Assembly (NCBI GenBank): GCA_963785755.1
Contig: CAWAXG010000013.1
Span: 1,178,001 to 1,242,000, forward strand
DNA: 64,000 nt
Direction: 5' to 3'
Origin: JACCXG01 sp963785755
Lineage (GTDB): Bacteria > Acidobacteriota > Vicinamibacteria > Vicinamibacterales > 2-12-FULL-66-21
Below, one piece after another: positions 10,166-17,774 of the stretch; position 1 is the stretch's first letter; each line of letters opens with the position of its first letter. A program made the translations under genes and the position numbers. The notes beneath the pieces are model-generated. The model made no database searches, was not told where the DNA came from, and was given only the letters and a program-made list of their open reading frames with translations.

Positions 10166-11857
10166 TCATCCCAGCAAATCCACCGTGCCCGCGGCGCCGT
10201 TGACGCGCACGCGCTGGCCCGTCTTGATCTTCTGCGTGGCGACGCGGGTGCCGACGACGGCCGGAATGCCGAACTCCCGCGACACCACCGCCGGGTGCGA
10301 CAGCGCGCCGCCCGAATCGGTGATCAGCCCGGAGATCTTCGTGAACAACACGACCCACGACGGGCTGGTCATCTTGCAGACGAGCAGCTCCCCCTTCTGC
10401 ACCTGGTCGAACTCGGCGGGCGAATCGACGACGCGCGCGATGCCCTCGACGACGCCGGCCGATGCGCCGAGACCGCGCAGCGTGTCGGCCGGTTGCCTGG
10501 CGGACTCCTTCGAACGCTCGTAGATGCCGGGCCAGTCCCAGACGCCTTGCTTGTACGGCTCCTCGTGGAGCGACCAGTGCGTGATCGTCCCGGCCCAGAG
10601 GCGCGGCCGCACGGCGTAGGCCGCTTCACGCGCCTTGCGCCGCTCGGCCACGAGCCCCTTCACGTCGAACGCCGATGCGTTGCCGCTGATCACCCGCAGC
10701 TCGTGATACCGCAGGAACATCACGTCGTCTGGCTCGGTGAGCGTCTTCAGCTCGACGAGCCGGCGGCCGACACCCATCAGCACGAGCCTGACGCGGGCGT
10801 AGGTGCCCTGATCCATGTAGAAATGATGATCCGGCGTCAGCGGCGTCATCTTGAGCGCGAGATCGAGGGAGGACTTCAGCTTGTCGCGATCCGCCTGTGA
10901 GGTCTCCTTCGGCACGAGCGACCACATCTCCGCGATCGCGGCATCGCGGTTCTCGCGCAGCTGGCGCACGTCCTGCTCGTAGTCGTAATCGGAGGTGAGG
11001 TAGCCGCGAAGGCCCTCGACGATCGGCGTCGGATTCTCGCGCCACGTCGTAAAGATGTACTCGTGCGCCCACATCGACTTGTTGCCGTACTCGGTCTTGT
11101 ACGCGTCGATATCCTTCAAGAGGCCGCGGCCTTCCTCCGATGTCGCCAGGACCTTCATGACACCGGCGGCGGTCTCCTCGTCGAACGCCCGTTTCAGGAC
11201 GGCGCTCTTCTTGACCTTCTCTTTCAACTTCCACAGATCGCGGACCGAATCCCAGTTGCGATCCTCGTCCGAGATCAGGATCCGGCCGGCGAGCGCCTTG
11301 TGCTGGGCCCCGGCGATGCCGGTGAACACGCCCTCGAACGTCAACGAGCTCTGGAACTGCGCGAGGTTCAGCATCCAGTGCAGCCGGAAGTGGCGCTCCT
11401 GGATGTCGACGGCGTCCTCCAGCAGAATCATCAGCTCCGGCAGCGACGCGGTGTCCATCGGAAACGAGTCGAGGTACTCGAAGTTGCGCTCGATCTCCGG
11501 CAGGTAGCGCCGCTTCCACCAGTCGAGGAAGCGGTCGGCGTAGACCGGCATCACCATGTTGTAGTACGGCCACAGCTCCGATTCCTCCTTCGGCTCACGC
11601 GGCACGACCGCGCTGTGGACATAGCCTTCGATGGTCTTCGCCACCCAATCCCGTCCGAAGGGCACGCCGAAGCGTCGGTACATGTAGTCGCACGTGAGCC
11701 ACCAGCCACCGATGTCGAACCACATCGGAGATACGGGCTGCGGGCAATGCAGATCGTCCAGAAAGAAGTGCAGCTTCTTCTCGTCTTCGTTCGCCCACTC
11801 AATCGGCGTCGTCGCGTCGCCGAGGAACTGATCGATGACCTTGTTGCGATCTGTCAT
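10166..11857 (-). CDS. PEP-synthase-like phosphotransferase, large half with C-terminal phosphohistidine swivel domain
   Basis: The 563-residue protein ends in a PEP-utilizer mobile domain (about residues 460-563). The conserved motif DSGGALSHPAVVSREFGIPAV carries the histidine (about residue 520) that is phosphorylated in PEP synthase, pyruvate phosphate dikinase and rifampin phosphotransferase. The first 450 residues are mostly helical and correspond in position to the substrate-binding part of rifampin phosphotransferase or the 70-kDa protein of phenylphosphate synthase. It has no ATP-grasp domain; that half is encoded separately at 14425-15390. ATG 11857 is preferred (gaggaag about 9 nt upstream); GTG 11875 is an alternative. 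It is divergent from the GntR gene and heads a unit with the NTF2-like and transaldolase-like genes. The substrate is unknown. Confidence 0.8.
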   Translation of the reverse strand: MTDRNKVIDQFLGDATTPIEWANEDEKKLHFFLDDLHCPQPVSPMWFDIGGWWLTCDYMYRRFGVPFGRDWVAKTIEGYVHSAVVPREPKEESELWPYYNMVMPVYADRFLDWWKRRYLPEIERNFEYLDSFPMDTASLPELMILLEDAVDIQERHFRLHWMLNLAQFQSSLTFEGVFTGIAGAQHKALAGRILISDEDRNWDSVRDLWKLKEKVKKSAVLKRAFDEETAAGVMKVLATSEEGRGLLKDIDAYKTEYGNKSMWAHEYIFTTWRENPTPIVEGLRGYLTSDYDYEQDVRQLRENRDAAIAEMWSLVPKETSQADRDKLKSSLDLALKMTPLTPDHHFYMDQGTYARVRLVLMGVGRRLVELKTLTEPDDVMFLRYHELRVISGNASAFDVKGLVAERRKAREAAYAVRPRLWAGTITHWSLHEEPYKQGVWDWPGIYERSKESARQPADTLRGLGASAGVVEGIARVVDSPAEFDQVQKGELLVCKMTSPSWVVLFTKISGLITDSGGALSHPAVVSREFGIPAVVGTRVATQKIKTGQRVRVNGAAGTVDLLG

Positions 11858-11987
11858 AGGGAAGCGCTTCCTCACTGCGCGCCGGGCGCGTCGGAATCTG
11901 GAAAGGGCACCGTTCTATATCATGAGTTTCGATTATGGCAACAATATTCGAAATAGAACGCAAAATGGGCCAAACAGCGAGGACAGC

Positions 11988-11993
11988 TATAAT
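11988..11993 (+). promoter_or_regulatory. -10 element of the GntR-side promoter
   Basis: A perfect TATAAT sits 30 nt before the GntR start codon in the only AT-rich stretch nearby (11920-11995). No strong -35 hexamer is visible at the right distance. The same stretch must hold the divergent promoter for the minus-strand unit, and it contains a TTCGAA-centred near-palindrome (11945-11955) that could be an operator. Confidence 0.55.
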
Positions 11994-12022
11994 TGCGGCT
12001 CACTGACACGGGAGGACGCCGC

Positions 12023-12751
12023 GTGCCACTATCAGCCCATCCACCGCTGGAATCCACCTCGACAAGCGCGCGACGACGCTCACGGACTCTCACCACGGAT
12101 CTCTTCGAGCAGCTGCGCTCGGACATCCTCCACAACCGCCTCGACCCTGGAAGCCGGCTGCGCTTCAGAGATCTGCGCGAACGCTATCAGTCCGGGCTCA
12201 GCCCGCTGCGCGAGGCGCTGATGAGGCTGGCTGCCGAGGGGCTCGTCATCCTCGAAGACCACAAAGGATTTCGCGTCGCCCCCGTCTCGCGTGAGGAGAT
12301 GATCGACATCGCCAATACGCTCCTCGAGCTCGAGGCCATCGCGATTCGCATGGCTACCGAGAAGGGAGACGACCGGTGGGAAGCCGACATCGTGGCTCGT
12401 TTCCATGAGCTGTCGAAGCGGCAGATGTTTGACACCGACGGCACGCTCGACCCGGAATGGGAGGCACGGAACGTCGCATTTCACGAGGCGCTGTACGCGG
12501 CGTGCGGGTCCCCCTCGCTCAAGCTGGTGTGTCACGTCTTGTACGAGCGCCACTCGAGGTATCGACGCCTCCGCACGAAGAAGGTTGGCAAACCGGACCG
12601 CGACGTCTCGAAAGAACACGAAGCGCTGATGCAGGCAACGATTCGGCGCGACGCGGGAACGGCCGTGGCGCTCTTGCGGAAGCACCGGTCGGCCACACTG
12701 GACGACGTGCTGACGAAGTGGCCGAGTGAAAACGGTCCGATCAACACGTAA
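12023..12751 (+). CDS. GntR-family transcriptional regulator with FCD domain
   Basis: The start is GTG 12023, preceded by GGGAGGA 6 nt upstream; the longer TTG reading would pass through the ribosome binding site. The 242-residue product has an N-terminal winged helix (LTTDLFEQLRSDILHNRLDPG, then LRERYQSGLSPLREALMRLAAEGLV, residues 18-80) and a C-terminal all-helical FCD ligand domain (about 90-225) with the acidic and His residues that bind metal or a carboxylate in this subfamily (EARNVAFHEALYAACGS, SKEHEALMQATIRRD). FadR/FCD regulators usually repress catabolic genes and are released by a small acid. Its place between the divergent unit and the SDR/cyclase/hydroxylase genes makes it the probable regulator of both sides. 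Confidence 0.9.
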   Translation: MPLSAHPPLESTSTSARRRSRTLTTDLFEQLRSDILHNRLDPGSRLRFRDLRERYQSGLSPLREALMRLAAEGLVILEDHKGFRVAPVSREEMIDIANTLLELEAIAIRMATEKGDDRWEADIVARFHELSKRQMFDTDGTLDPEWEARNVAFHEALYAACGSPSLKLVCHVLYERHSRYRRLRTKKVGKPDRDVSKEHEALMQATIRRDAGTAVALLRKHRSATLDDVLTKWPSENGPINT

Positions 12752-12788
12752 TCAGCGCCGGCGGGACTGTAAACGTATGCGCCCGCAG

Positions 12789-12800
12789 GTTTTCGAAAAC
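12789..12800. promoter_or_regulatory. Candidate operator: perfect palindrome GTTTTCGAAAAC
   Basis: This perfect 12-bp dyad lies in the 128-bp spacer between the GntR gene and the first SDR. A TTCGAA-centred near-palindrome also occurs in the divergent promoter region at 11945-11955. Two similar sites on either side of the regulator gene fit autoregulation plus control of the downstream unit. This is inference; no binding evidence is available. Confidence 0.35.
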
Positions 12801-12879
12801 TTCGGACGTGATCGAAATCAACTGTCAAGGTTGTGATAAATTTCAGCCGATCGCGTGGATTTCGCGGAGATCTTGCACC

Positions 12880-13662
12880 GTGACTGATGCCAGGACGCTG
12901 TTCAGGCTGGATGGCAAGGTAGCGCTGGTCACAGGAGGTTACGGTGGAATCGGCGCACCCGTGTGCCAGGGCCTCGGTCAGATGGGGGCGCGGGTCGCCG
13001 TGGCCGGTCACAACCGGGAAAAGGCCGAAGCCTGCGCCGGATCCCTGCGCGCGCTCGGGTACGACTCGCACGCCGAACCGTTCGACGCGTTGTCCCCGGC
13101 CGACTGCGTCCGGATGGTCGACGAGGTTGCCGGCCACTTCGGCCGGATCGACATCCTGATCGACATGGTCGGCGGGCAGCGCGAGGAGAAAGCGGGCGAG
13201 GTCACGGAGTCGAATTTCGACGAGGTCATCGGGTTGAATCTGAAGACCGCCATGTTTCAGGCGCAGGCAGCAGCCAGGCACATGATTGCCCAGGGCGGCG
13301 GCGGGAAACAGCTCTTCTTCGGATCGGTGCGCAGTCAGCTGGCGCTGCGCGGTCGCGGATTCGCGGCCTATTGCGCCGCGAAGGGCGGCCTGAGCGTGCT
13401 CGTCAAGCAGCTGGCCGCGGAATGGGCGGAGCATCGGATCAACGTCAACGCGCTGGCGCCGACGTTCACCCGCACGCCGCAGGTCGCCCGCTGGCTCGAC
13501 GACCCGGACTTCTATCGCAGCCTGGTGGCGCGCATCCCGATGGGCCGCGTCGCCGAACCAGAGGATATCGTCGGCGCGGTGCTCTTCTTCGTGTCGCCGG
13601 CTTCGAATTTCGTAACGGGAGAGACGCTGTACATCGACGGCGGCGTCACCGCGACCCAGTAG
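12880..13662 (+). CDS. Short-chain dehydrogenase/reductase
   Basis: The start is GTG 12880 (VTDARTLFRLDGKVALVTGG), with ggag 11 nt upstream; earlier in-frame starts add a non-conserved leader. The 260-residue SDR has the nucleotide motif TGGYGGIG near residue 20, and a catalytic set Ser in FFGSVRSQLAL, Tyr and Lys in YCAAKGG (Y-x-x-x-K). A classical C-terminal ...ETLYIDGGVTATQ closes it. The usual NNAG motif is replaced by DMVGG. The closest general types are gluconate 5-dehydrogenase and 3-oxoacyl reductase-like SDRs, which interconvert a hydroxyl and a ketone with NAD(P). The gene opens the plus-strand catabolic series. Confidence 0.85.
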   Translation: MTDARTLFRLDGKVALVTGGYGGIGAPVCQGLGQMGARVAVAGHNREKAEACAGSLRALGYDSHAEPFDALSPADCVRMVDEVAGHFGRIDILIDMVGGQREEKAGEVTESNFDEVIGLNLKTAMFQAQAAARHMIAQGGGGKQLFFGSVRSQLALRGRGFAAYCAAKGGLSVLVKQLAAEWAEHRINVNALAPTFTRTPQVARWLDDPDFYRSLVARIPMGRVAEPEDIVGAVLFFVSPASNFVTGETLYIDGGVTATQ

Positions 13663-13702
13663 GCGTCGCCCATTCGCTGAGCGACCGGAGCAACAGGGTG
13701 CA

Positions 13703-14423
13703 ATGGCTCGAAGGCTGATCGACCTGAGCATGCGCGTGCACAACGACATGGTGACCTTCCCCCGAGTGGTGAGGCCATCGATGGCGATGTACCAGACCTG
13801 GGAGCAGTTCGCGACGAACATCGGGGCCGCCAAGCACGGCGTCACCTGGCTGACCGCGAGCTACATGGTCGTCACCGGCGATCACATCGGCACCCATGTC
13901 GACTCGCTCCGCCACCTCCGCGACGACGCCCCGGGACCCGAGGGCATTCCGCTCGAGGTACTGCTACGGCGATGGCGTCTGCCTCGATTTCCGCCACCTC
14001 GAAAAAGGCGCGGGCATCACCGTCAACGACGTGAAAGCGGCGCTGACGAAGATCAAGTACACGATCAAGCCGCTCGACATCGTGCTCATTCATACCGGCG
14101 CCGGGGCGATTCAGGAGACGCAGGCCTACCTGACCGACCACGTCGGCATGACGGGGGAAGCCACCAACTGGCTGCTCGATCAGGGCGTGAAGCTCGCCGG
14201 CATCGACGCGGTCACCTTCGACCCGCCGGTCTGGGCGATGTTCGAGCGGAAACAGTTCTGGGAAGCGCACCGGGTCATGCTCGAGCGCGAGTACCACCAT
14301 CTCGAGAACATGACCAACTTCGACCAGCTTCCGCCGCACGGGTTCACGCTGTCGGTGTTTCCGGTCAAGTGGGTCAATACGACGGCCGCTCCCGTGCGGG
14401 CGGTCGCGATCATCGAGGATTGA
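13703..14423 (+). CDS. Cyclase-family hydrolase (kynurenine formamidase/isatin hydrolase fold), one frameshift
   Basis: The first part carries the metal motif GDHIGTHVDSLRHL, the HxGTHxD...H signature of the cyclase family (PF04199), whose members include kynurenine formamidase and isatin hydrolase (amide or ester ring opening, Mn or Zn). After an extra base near 13960 the frame changes and the protein continues CYGDGVCLDFRHLEKG, DIVLIHTGAG, AGIDAVTFDPP and FDQLPPHGFTLSVFPVKW. Without the frameshift it is about 240 residues, normal for the family. The stop at 14421-14423 directly abuts the ATP-grasp gene, so translation is probably coupled. An amidohydrolase next to a molybdenum hydroxylase fits breakdown of an N-heterocycle, but this is inference. 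Confidence 0.8.
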
Positions 14424-14424
14424 G

Positions 14425-15390
14425 ATCATCGCGGTCGGCACGAGCGTCTCGATCGTTCCCTTCGAAGGGCTGCCAGCCGAGGCGACCGCGGTCGCCGGCG
14501 GCAAGGGCGCAAGCCTCGCCCGCATGGCTGGTGCGGGGCTGCCGGTCCCGCGCGGATTCGTCGTGTGCTCGTCGGTGTTCCAGACGTTCATGGATCAGCA
14601 CGGCGGCGGCGATCTCGTCGCCGAGCTGACGCGCGGCCTCGACGTGCACGACGGCGCGGCGCTGGACGCCGCGTGCAGCCAGGTGCACGACGCGATCGTC
14701 TCGCGCCCGCTTCCCGACGACATCCGTCAGGCAATCCGGCACGCGTATGAAGCCCTTGGGGAGGATGCGCCGGTCGCCGTGCGGTCGAGCGCGGTCAGCG
14801 AAGATGGCGAGAACGCGAGCTTTGCCGGGCAGCAGGAAACGTTCCTGAACGTTCGCGGGGACGAGGCCGTAGGACGCTCCGTGCAGGCCTGCTGGGCCTC
14901 GTTCTTCAGCCCGCGCGCCATGTTCTACCGGGCGCAGAAAGGCACGCTGTCCGACACACGCATGGCGGTCGTCGTTCAGGAGATGGTCCTGGCCGACAAG
15001 AGCGGTGTGATGTTCACGGTGGATCCGATCAGGAAACGCCGCGACCGGCTGGTGATCGAAGCGGTCCTCGGGCTCGGGGAAGGCATCGTCTCGGGTGAGA
15101 TCACGCCCGATCACTACGTCCTCGACCGCGCGACCGGCGGGCTGGCCGATGTGTTCATCGCGGTGCAATCGATTGCGATTGAGCACGACCCCGACAAGGG
15201 CGGCACGCGTCAGGTCGAATTGCCGGAAGCGGTCGGCGGCGCCCAGGTCCTGGACGTCGGCCAGCTGCGCGAGTTGCACCAGATGGCGCTTCGCCTGGAA
15301 TCGTTTTTTGGATCGCCTCAGGATGTCGAATGGTGCTTCCGCGGCAACGAGCTGCTGCTGCTCCAGAGTCGCCCGATTACCACGTTGTGA
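14425..15390 (+). CDS. PEP-synthase N-terminal (ATP-grasp) domain protein, small half of a split phosphotransferase
   Basis: The protein is only the nucleotide-binding domain of PEP synthase or pyruvate phosphate dikinase. Conserved blocks appear in order: VAGGKGASLARM, GLPVPRGFVV, VAVRSSAVSEDGENASFAGQ, AVVVQEMVLADKSGVMFTVDP, EAVLGLGEGIVSGEITPD, and finally QDVEWCFRGNELLLLQSRPIT, where the domain normally ends. The swivel domain is missing and is supplied by the gene at 10166-11857. The start is unclear: the conserved GGKGAS block lies upstream of the first ATG (14524), and no ATG, GTG or TTG occurs in frame back to the stop at 14311. An ATT overlapping the cyclase stop, or a small frameshift, are the options. 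The same split is known from phenylphosphate synthase. Confidence 0.8.
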   Translation: MIAVGTSVSIVPFEGLPAEATAVAGGKGASLARMAGAGLPVPRGFVVCSSVFQTFMDQHGGGDLVAELTRGLDVHDGAALDAACSQVHDAIVSRPLPDDIRQAIRHAYEALGEDAPVAVRSSAVSEDGENASFAGQQETFLNVRGDEAVGRSVQACWASFFSPRAMFYRAQKGTLSDTRMAVVVQEMVLADKSGVMFTVDPIRKRRDRLVIEAVLGLGEGIVSGEITPDHYVLDRATGGLADVFIAVQSIAIEHDPDKGGTRQVELPEAVGGAQVLDVGQLRELHQMALRLESFFGSPQDVEWCFRGNELLLLQSRPITTL

Positions 15391-15401
15391 GGGTGTGGTG
15401 A

Positions 15402-15974
15402 ATGCCTGAATCAGCCCTGGTCGAAAAGGCCCGCCGCTGGGTCGTCGACAAATACCCTTACAACAGGGAGCATCTGCTCCGCGCGCTCGAGTGGCTGGAC
15501 CGCCTGGCCCCCAACGCCCGCGAAGCCGTACGCCTCGCCGCGCTGACCCACGACATGGAGCGCGCATTTCCGGGCCCGGACTCGCCGGTGATGGCCTCAC
15601 TCGACGATCCCGTGTACGAGCGTCTCCATTCGGAGCGGAGCGCGCGCATCGTCCGCGACTGGATGCGCGGACACGGCGCCGACGAAGCGCTCGTGCGCGA
15701 CGTCGAGGAGCTGATCCTCGCGCACGAGATCGGCGGATCGCACGATGCGGATCTCGTTCAGGCGGCCGACCGGTTGAGCTTTCTCGAGACGAACATCGAT
15801 CTGTTTCTCGGCTTCGTCCAGTCCGGACGATTCTCGATCGACGACGTACGGACCAAGTTCGAGCATTCCTACCATCGGATCCAGGTGCCCGACGCGAAGG
15901 CGATCGCGCTGCCGCTCTACGAGAAAGCCGACGCCCGCCTCGCCTCGCTCGCGCTGACGCCGCCGCGGGCCTAG
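15402..15974 (+). CDS. HD-domain metal-dependent phosphohydrolase-like protein
   Basis: The 190-residue protein starts 11 nt after the ATP-grasp stop, behind gagggtgtggtga. The HD pattern is NREHLLRALEWLDRL, then LAALTHDMERAF (the HD doublet), LHSERSARIVRDWM, ELILAHEIGGS and a final Asp in VQAADRLSFLETN. This order (H, HD, H, H, D) is that of small HD phosphohydrolases acting on phosphomonoesters or nucleotides. Tight spacing to the ATP-grasp half suggests that it acts with the phosphotransferase, for example by removing or recycling a phosphate. That link is inference. No fused domain is present. Confidence 0.75.
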   Translation: MPESALVEKARRWVVDKYPYNREHLLRALEWLDRLAPNAREAVRLAALTHDMERAFPGPDSPVMASLDDPVYERLHSERSARIVRDWMRGHGADEALVRDVEELILAHEIGGSHDADLVQAADRLSFLETNIDLFLGFVQSGRFSIDDVRTKFEHSYHRIQVPDAKAIALPLYEKADARLASLALTPPRA

Positions 15975-15994
15975 CAGGATGATGAAAGCAGCGC

Positions 15995-16167
15995 GTCAAC
16001 TCCCAATCTCCAACTCCCAACTACCCAAGGTGCTGTGCTTGCGTCGCTCTTCACACGTTTGGGAGTTGCCCGCCGCCGCTCGTCGGCTCGGTCGCAGCCG
16101 ACGAGCTCTGGCGAGGCCTCGCCGGAGCGCCCGTCGGATCCGTGCGCGCGAAGGCGGGGAAGTTGAC
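15995..16167. repeat. CAACTCCCAA hairpin repeat, right arm split by a REP-like insert
   Basis: The left arm (15995-16028) is a run of the word CAACTCCCAA. The right arm begins TTTGGGAGTTG at 16058-16068, then stops, and its expected end GAAGTTGAC appears at 16159-16167. Between them is a 90-bp block that starts cccgcc and ends ggcggg and contains two hairpins (gctcgtcggct...agccgacgagc; ctctggcgagg/cctcgccggag). The block looks like an insertion into an older hairpin repeat. Uninterrupted relatives are at 29086-29235 and 45737-45827. The rest of the spacer to 16254 is unremarkable apart from the CoxM ribosome binding site. Confidence 0.65.
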
Positions 16168-16254
16168 TTCGGCCTATTTCAGCAGCCTGCTTGACTAGTC
16201 GCGGTACCGTTCACGTTATTCCGGGTCCGTAGCCGCGCGGAGAAGATCAGAATC

Positions 16255-17121
16255 GTGCTCCCCTTCCGCTATGTTCGGCCCCGCACATTCGAGGAACTGT
16301 TCGATCTCCTCGCGCAGCAGGGACCCGCGGCTCGGCTCCTGGCCGGCGGCACCGATCTGCTCGTCCGGCTCCGGCTCGGCCACGTCAAGCCGGCCGTGGT
16401 CGCGGACGTCAAGCACCTGAACGGACTTTCGTCGGCGATCGTGGAGTCCGACGGCTGTATCCGCGTGGGCGCGGGCGCGGTCATGAGCGACCTCATCGCC
16501 GACGCGCGGGTGCGGCGCCACTTCCCCGCGCTCGTCGACGCCGCCACCGTCGTCGGCTCGGTCCAGATCCGCAACCGGGCGACGCTCGCCGGCAACATCT
16601 GCAACGCCTCTCCGGCGGCCGATACGGCGCCGGCGTTGCTCGCCTACGGCGCCGTCGTGAGTCTCGTCAGCGCCGGCACGCCGCGCCACGTGCCGCTGGC
16701 GGACTTCTTCACCGGACCCGGCCGCACGGTGATGAACACGGGAGAAATCGTCGCGTCGATCGATCTGCCTGTACCGGCAACACGCACCGGCGCCGCGTTT
16801 GGACGGATCACGCGACGCTACGGCGTCGACCTCGCCACGATCAATCTGTGCTGCGTCGTGACCGCCGATGGTGAGACGCGCTTCGCGTTTGGTGCCGTCG
16901 GTCCGCGGCCGTTCTCCGTCGTGGATCGCACCGGCACACTCGCGAACGCCGCCGCTTCGCGCGAGGCACGCGACGCGATCCTCGCGGAGATGCTCGCCCA
17001 GGCCAACCCCATCTCCGACGTGCGCGCCGATCGCGATTACCGGACGGCGATGCTCGAGGTCATGAGCCGCAGGGCGCTGCACACGGCGACGGCACGATTG
17101 CTGGATCAGAGGGAGCGATGA
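16255..17121 (+). CDS. Molybdenum hydroxylase FAD-binding subunit (CoxM/xanthine dehydrogenase family)
   Basis: The start is GTG 16255, with a purine-rich cggagaag about 8 nt before it. The 288-residue protein has the two FAD-binding motifs of the family: LLAGGTDLLVRL near residue 30, and QIRNRATLAGNICNASPAAD near residue 105, followed by the CO-dehydrogenase flavoprotein C-terminal domain (about 175-285). It passes electrons from the iron-sulfur subunit to an acceptor. It precedes the 2Fe-2S and molybdenum subunits in the order M-S-L, but is separated from the S subunit by a 173-bp repeat-bearing spacer. The subunit alone does not tell xanthine, nicotinate, quinoline or CoA-thioester substrates apart. 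Confidence 0.9.
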   Translation: MLPFRYVRPRTFEELFDLLAQQGPAARLLAGGTDLLVRLRLGHVKPAVVADVKHLNGLSSAIVESDGCIRVGAGAVMSDLIADARVRRHFPALVDAATVVGSVQIRNRATLAGNICNASPAADTAPALLAYGAVVSLVSAGTPRHVPLADFFTGPGRTVMNTGEIVASIDLPVPATRTGAAFGRITRRYGVDLATINLCCVVTADGETRFAFGAVGPRPFSVVDRTGTLANAAASREARDAILAEMLAQANPISDVRADRDYRTAMLEVMSRRALHTATARLLDQRER

Positions 17122-17154
17122 CATCAGCCCCATCTGCTCGGGAAACACGAATTG

Positions 17155-17260
17155 CGCTTCGCGCCGCACGACGGCCACGAAGGCACGAAGGCACGAAGGA
17201 TCTGTTGAAACATCTACCGTCGTCGTGCCGTCGTGCCGCTCGTGCGGCCTCGTGCAGCGC
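17155..17260. repeat. CACGAAGG degenerate repeat between CoxM and CoxS genes
   Basis: The spacer holds ccacgaaggcacgaaggcacgaagg on the left and an opposite-strand series of cgtgccgtcgtgccg-type words on the right. The two halves can pair. Related runs occur at 6870-6902 and 31703-31765. Its position inside what should be one operon suggests differential expression or processing between subunits. Confidence 0.55.
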
Positions 17261-17294
17261 GGTAGCGCGGTCGTCAGCCGATTGACCGATTCCT

Positions 17295-17774
17295 ATGAAC
17301 GACTCCGTCATCCCCATAGCCCTGAACGTGAACGGCCGACGCATGACCCTCGACGTGTGTCCTCACCACACGCTGCTCGAGACGCTTCGGGATCGGGCGG
17401 GGCTGACCGGGACCAAGGAATGCTGCAGCGAGGGAGAGTGCGGCGCGTGCACGGTGCTGTTGAACGGCCGCGCGGTGACGTCGTGCCTGGTGCTCGCGCC
17501 CGAGGCGGCTGATGCGGACATCGTCACGATTGAGGGGCTCGCGGCCGGCGGCCAGCTCGATCCGCTGCAGCGGGCATTCATCGAGAGCGGCGCCGTGCAG
17601 TGCGGGTTCTGCATTCCCGGCATGATCATGGCGGCGAAATCGCTGTTGATGGCCAATCCGCAACCGACCGACGACGAGATCAAGGAAGGCCTCGCCGGCA
17701 ATCTGTGCCGGTGCGGCGGCTACAGCCGGATCATCGAGGCCGTCCGCGCCGCGGCGGAGTCGGCGCGCGGATGA
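17295..17774 (+). CDS. Molybdenum hydroxylase [2Fe-2S] subunit (CoxS family)
   Basis: The 159-residue protein carries both cluster motifs. The plant-type ferredoxin motif is GTKECCSEGECGACTV, with the fourth Cys downstream in VTSCLVLAP (residues 38-70). The helical second cluster is QCGFCIPGMIMAAKSLL with GNLCRCGGYSRI (residues 100-145). The usual GC in the first motif reads CC here, but all cluster cysteines are present. The stop overlaps the molybdenum-subunit ATG (ATGA), so the last two subunits are translationally coupled. It relays electrons from the molybdopterin site to FAD. Confidence 0.92.
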   Translation: MNDSVIPIALNVNGRRMTLDVCPHHTLLETLRDRAGLTGTKECCSEGECGACTVLLNGRAVTSCLVLAPEAADADIVTIEGLAAGGQLDPLQRAFIESGAVQCGFCIPGMIMAAKSLLMANPQPTDDEIKEGLAGNLCRCGGYSRIIEAVRAAAESARG

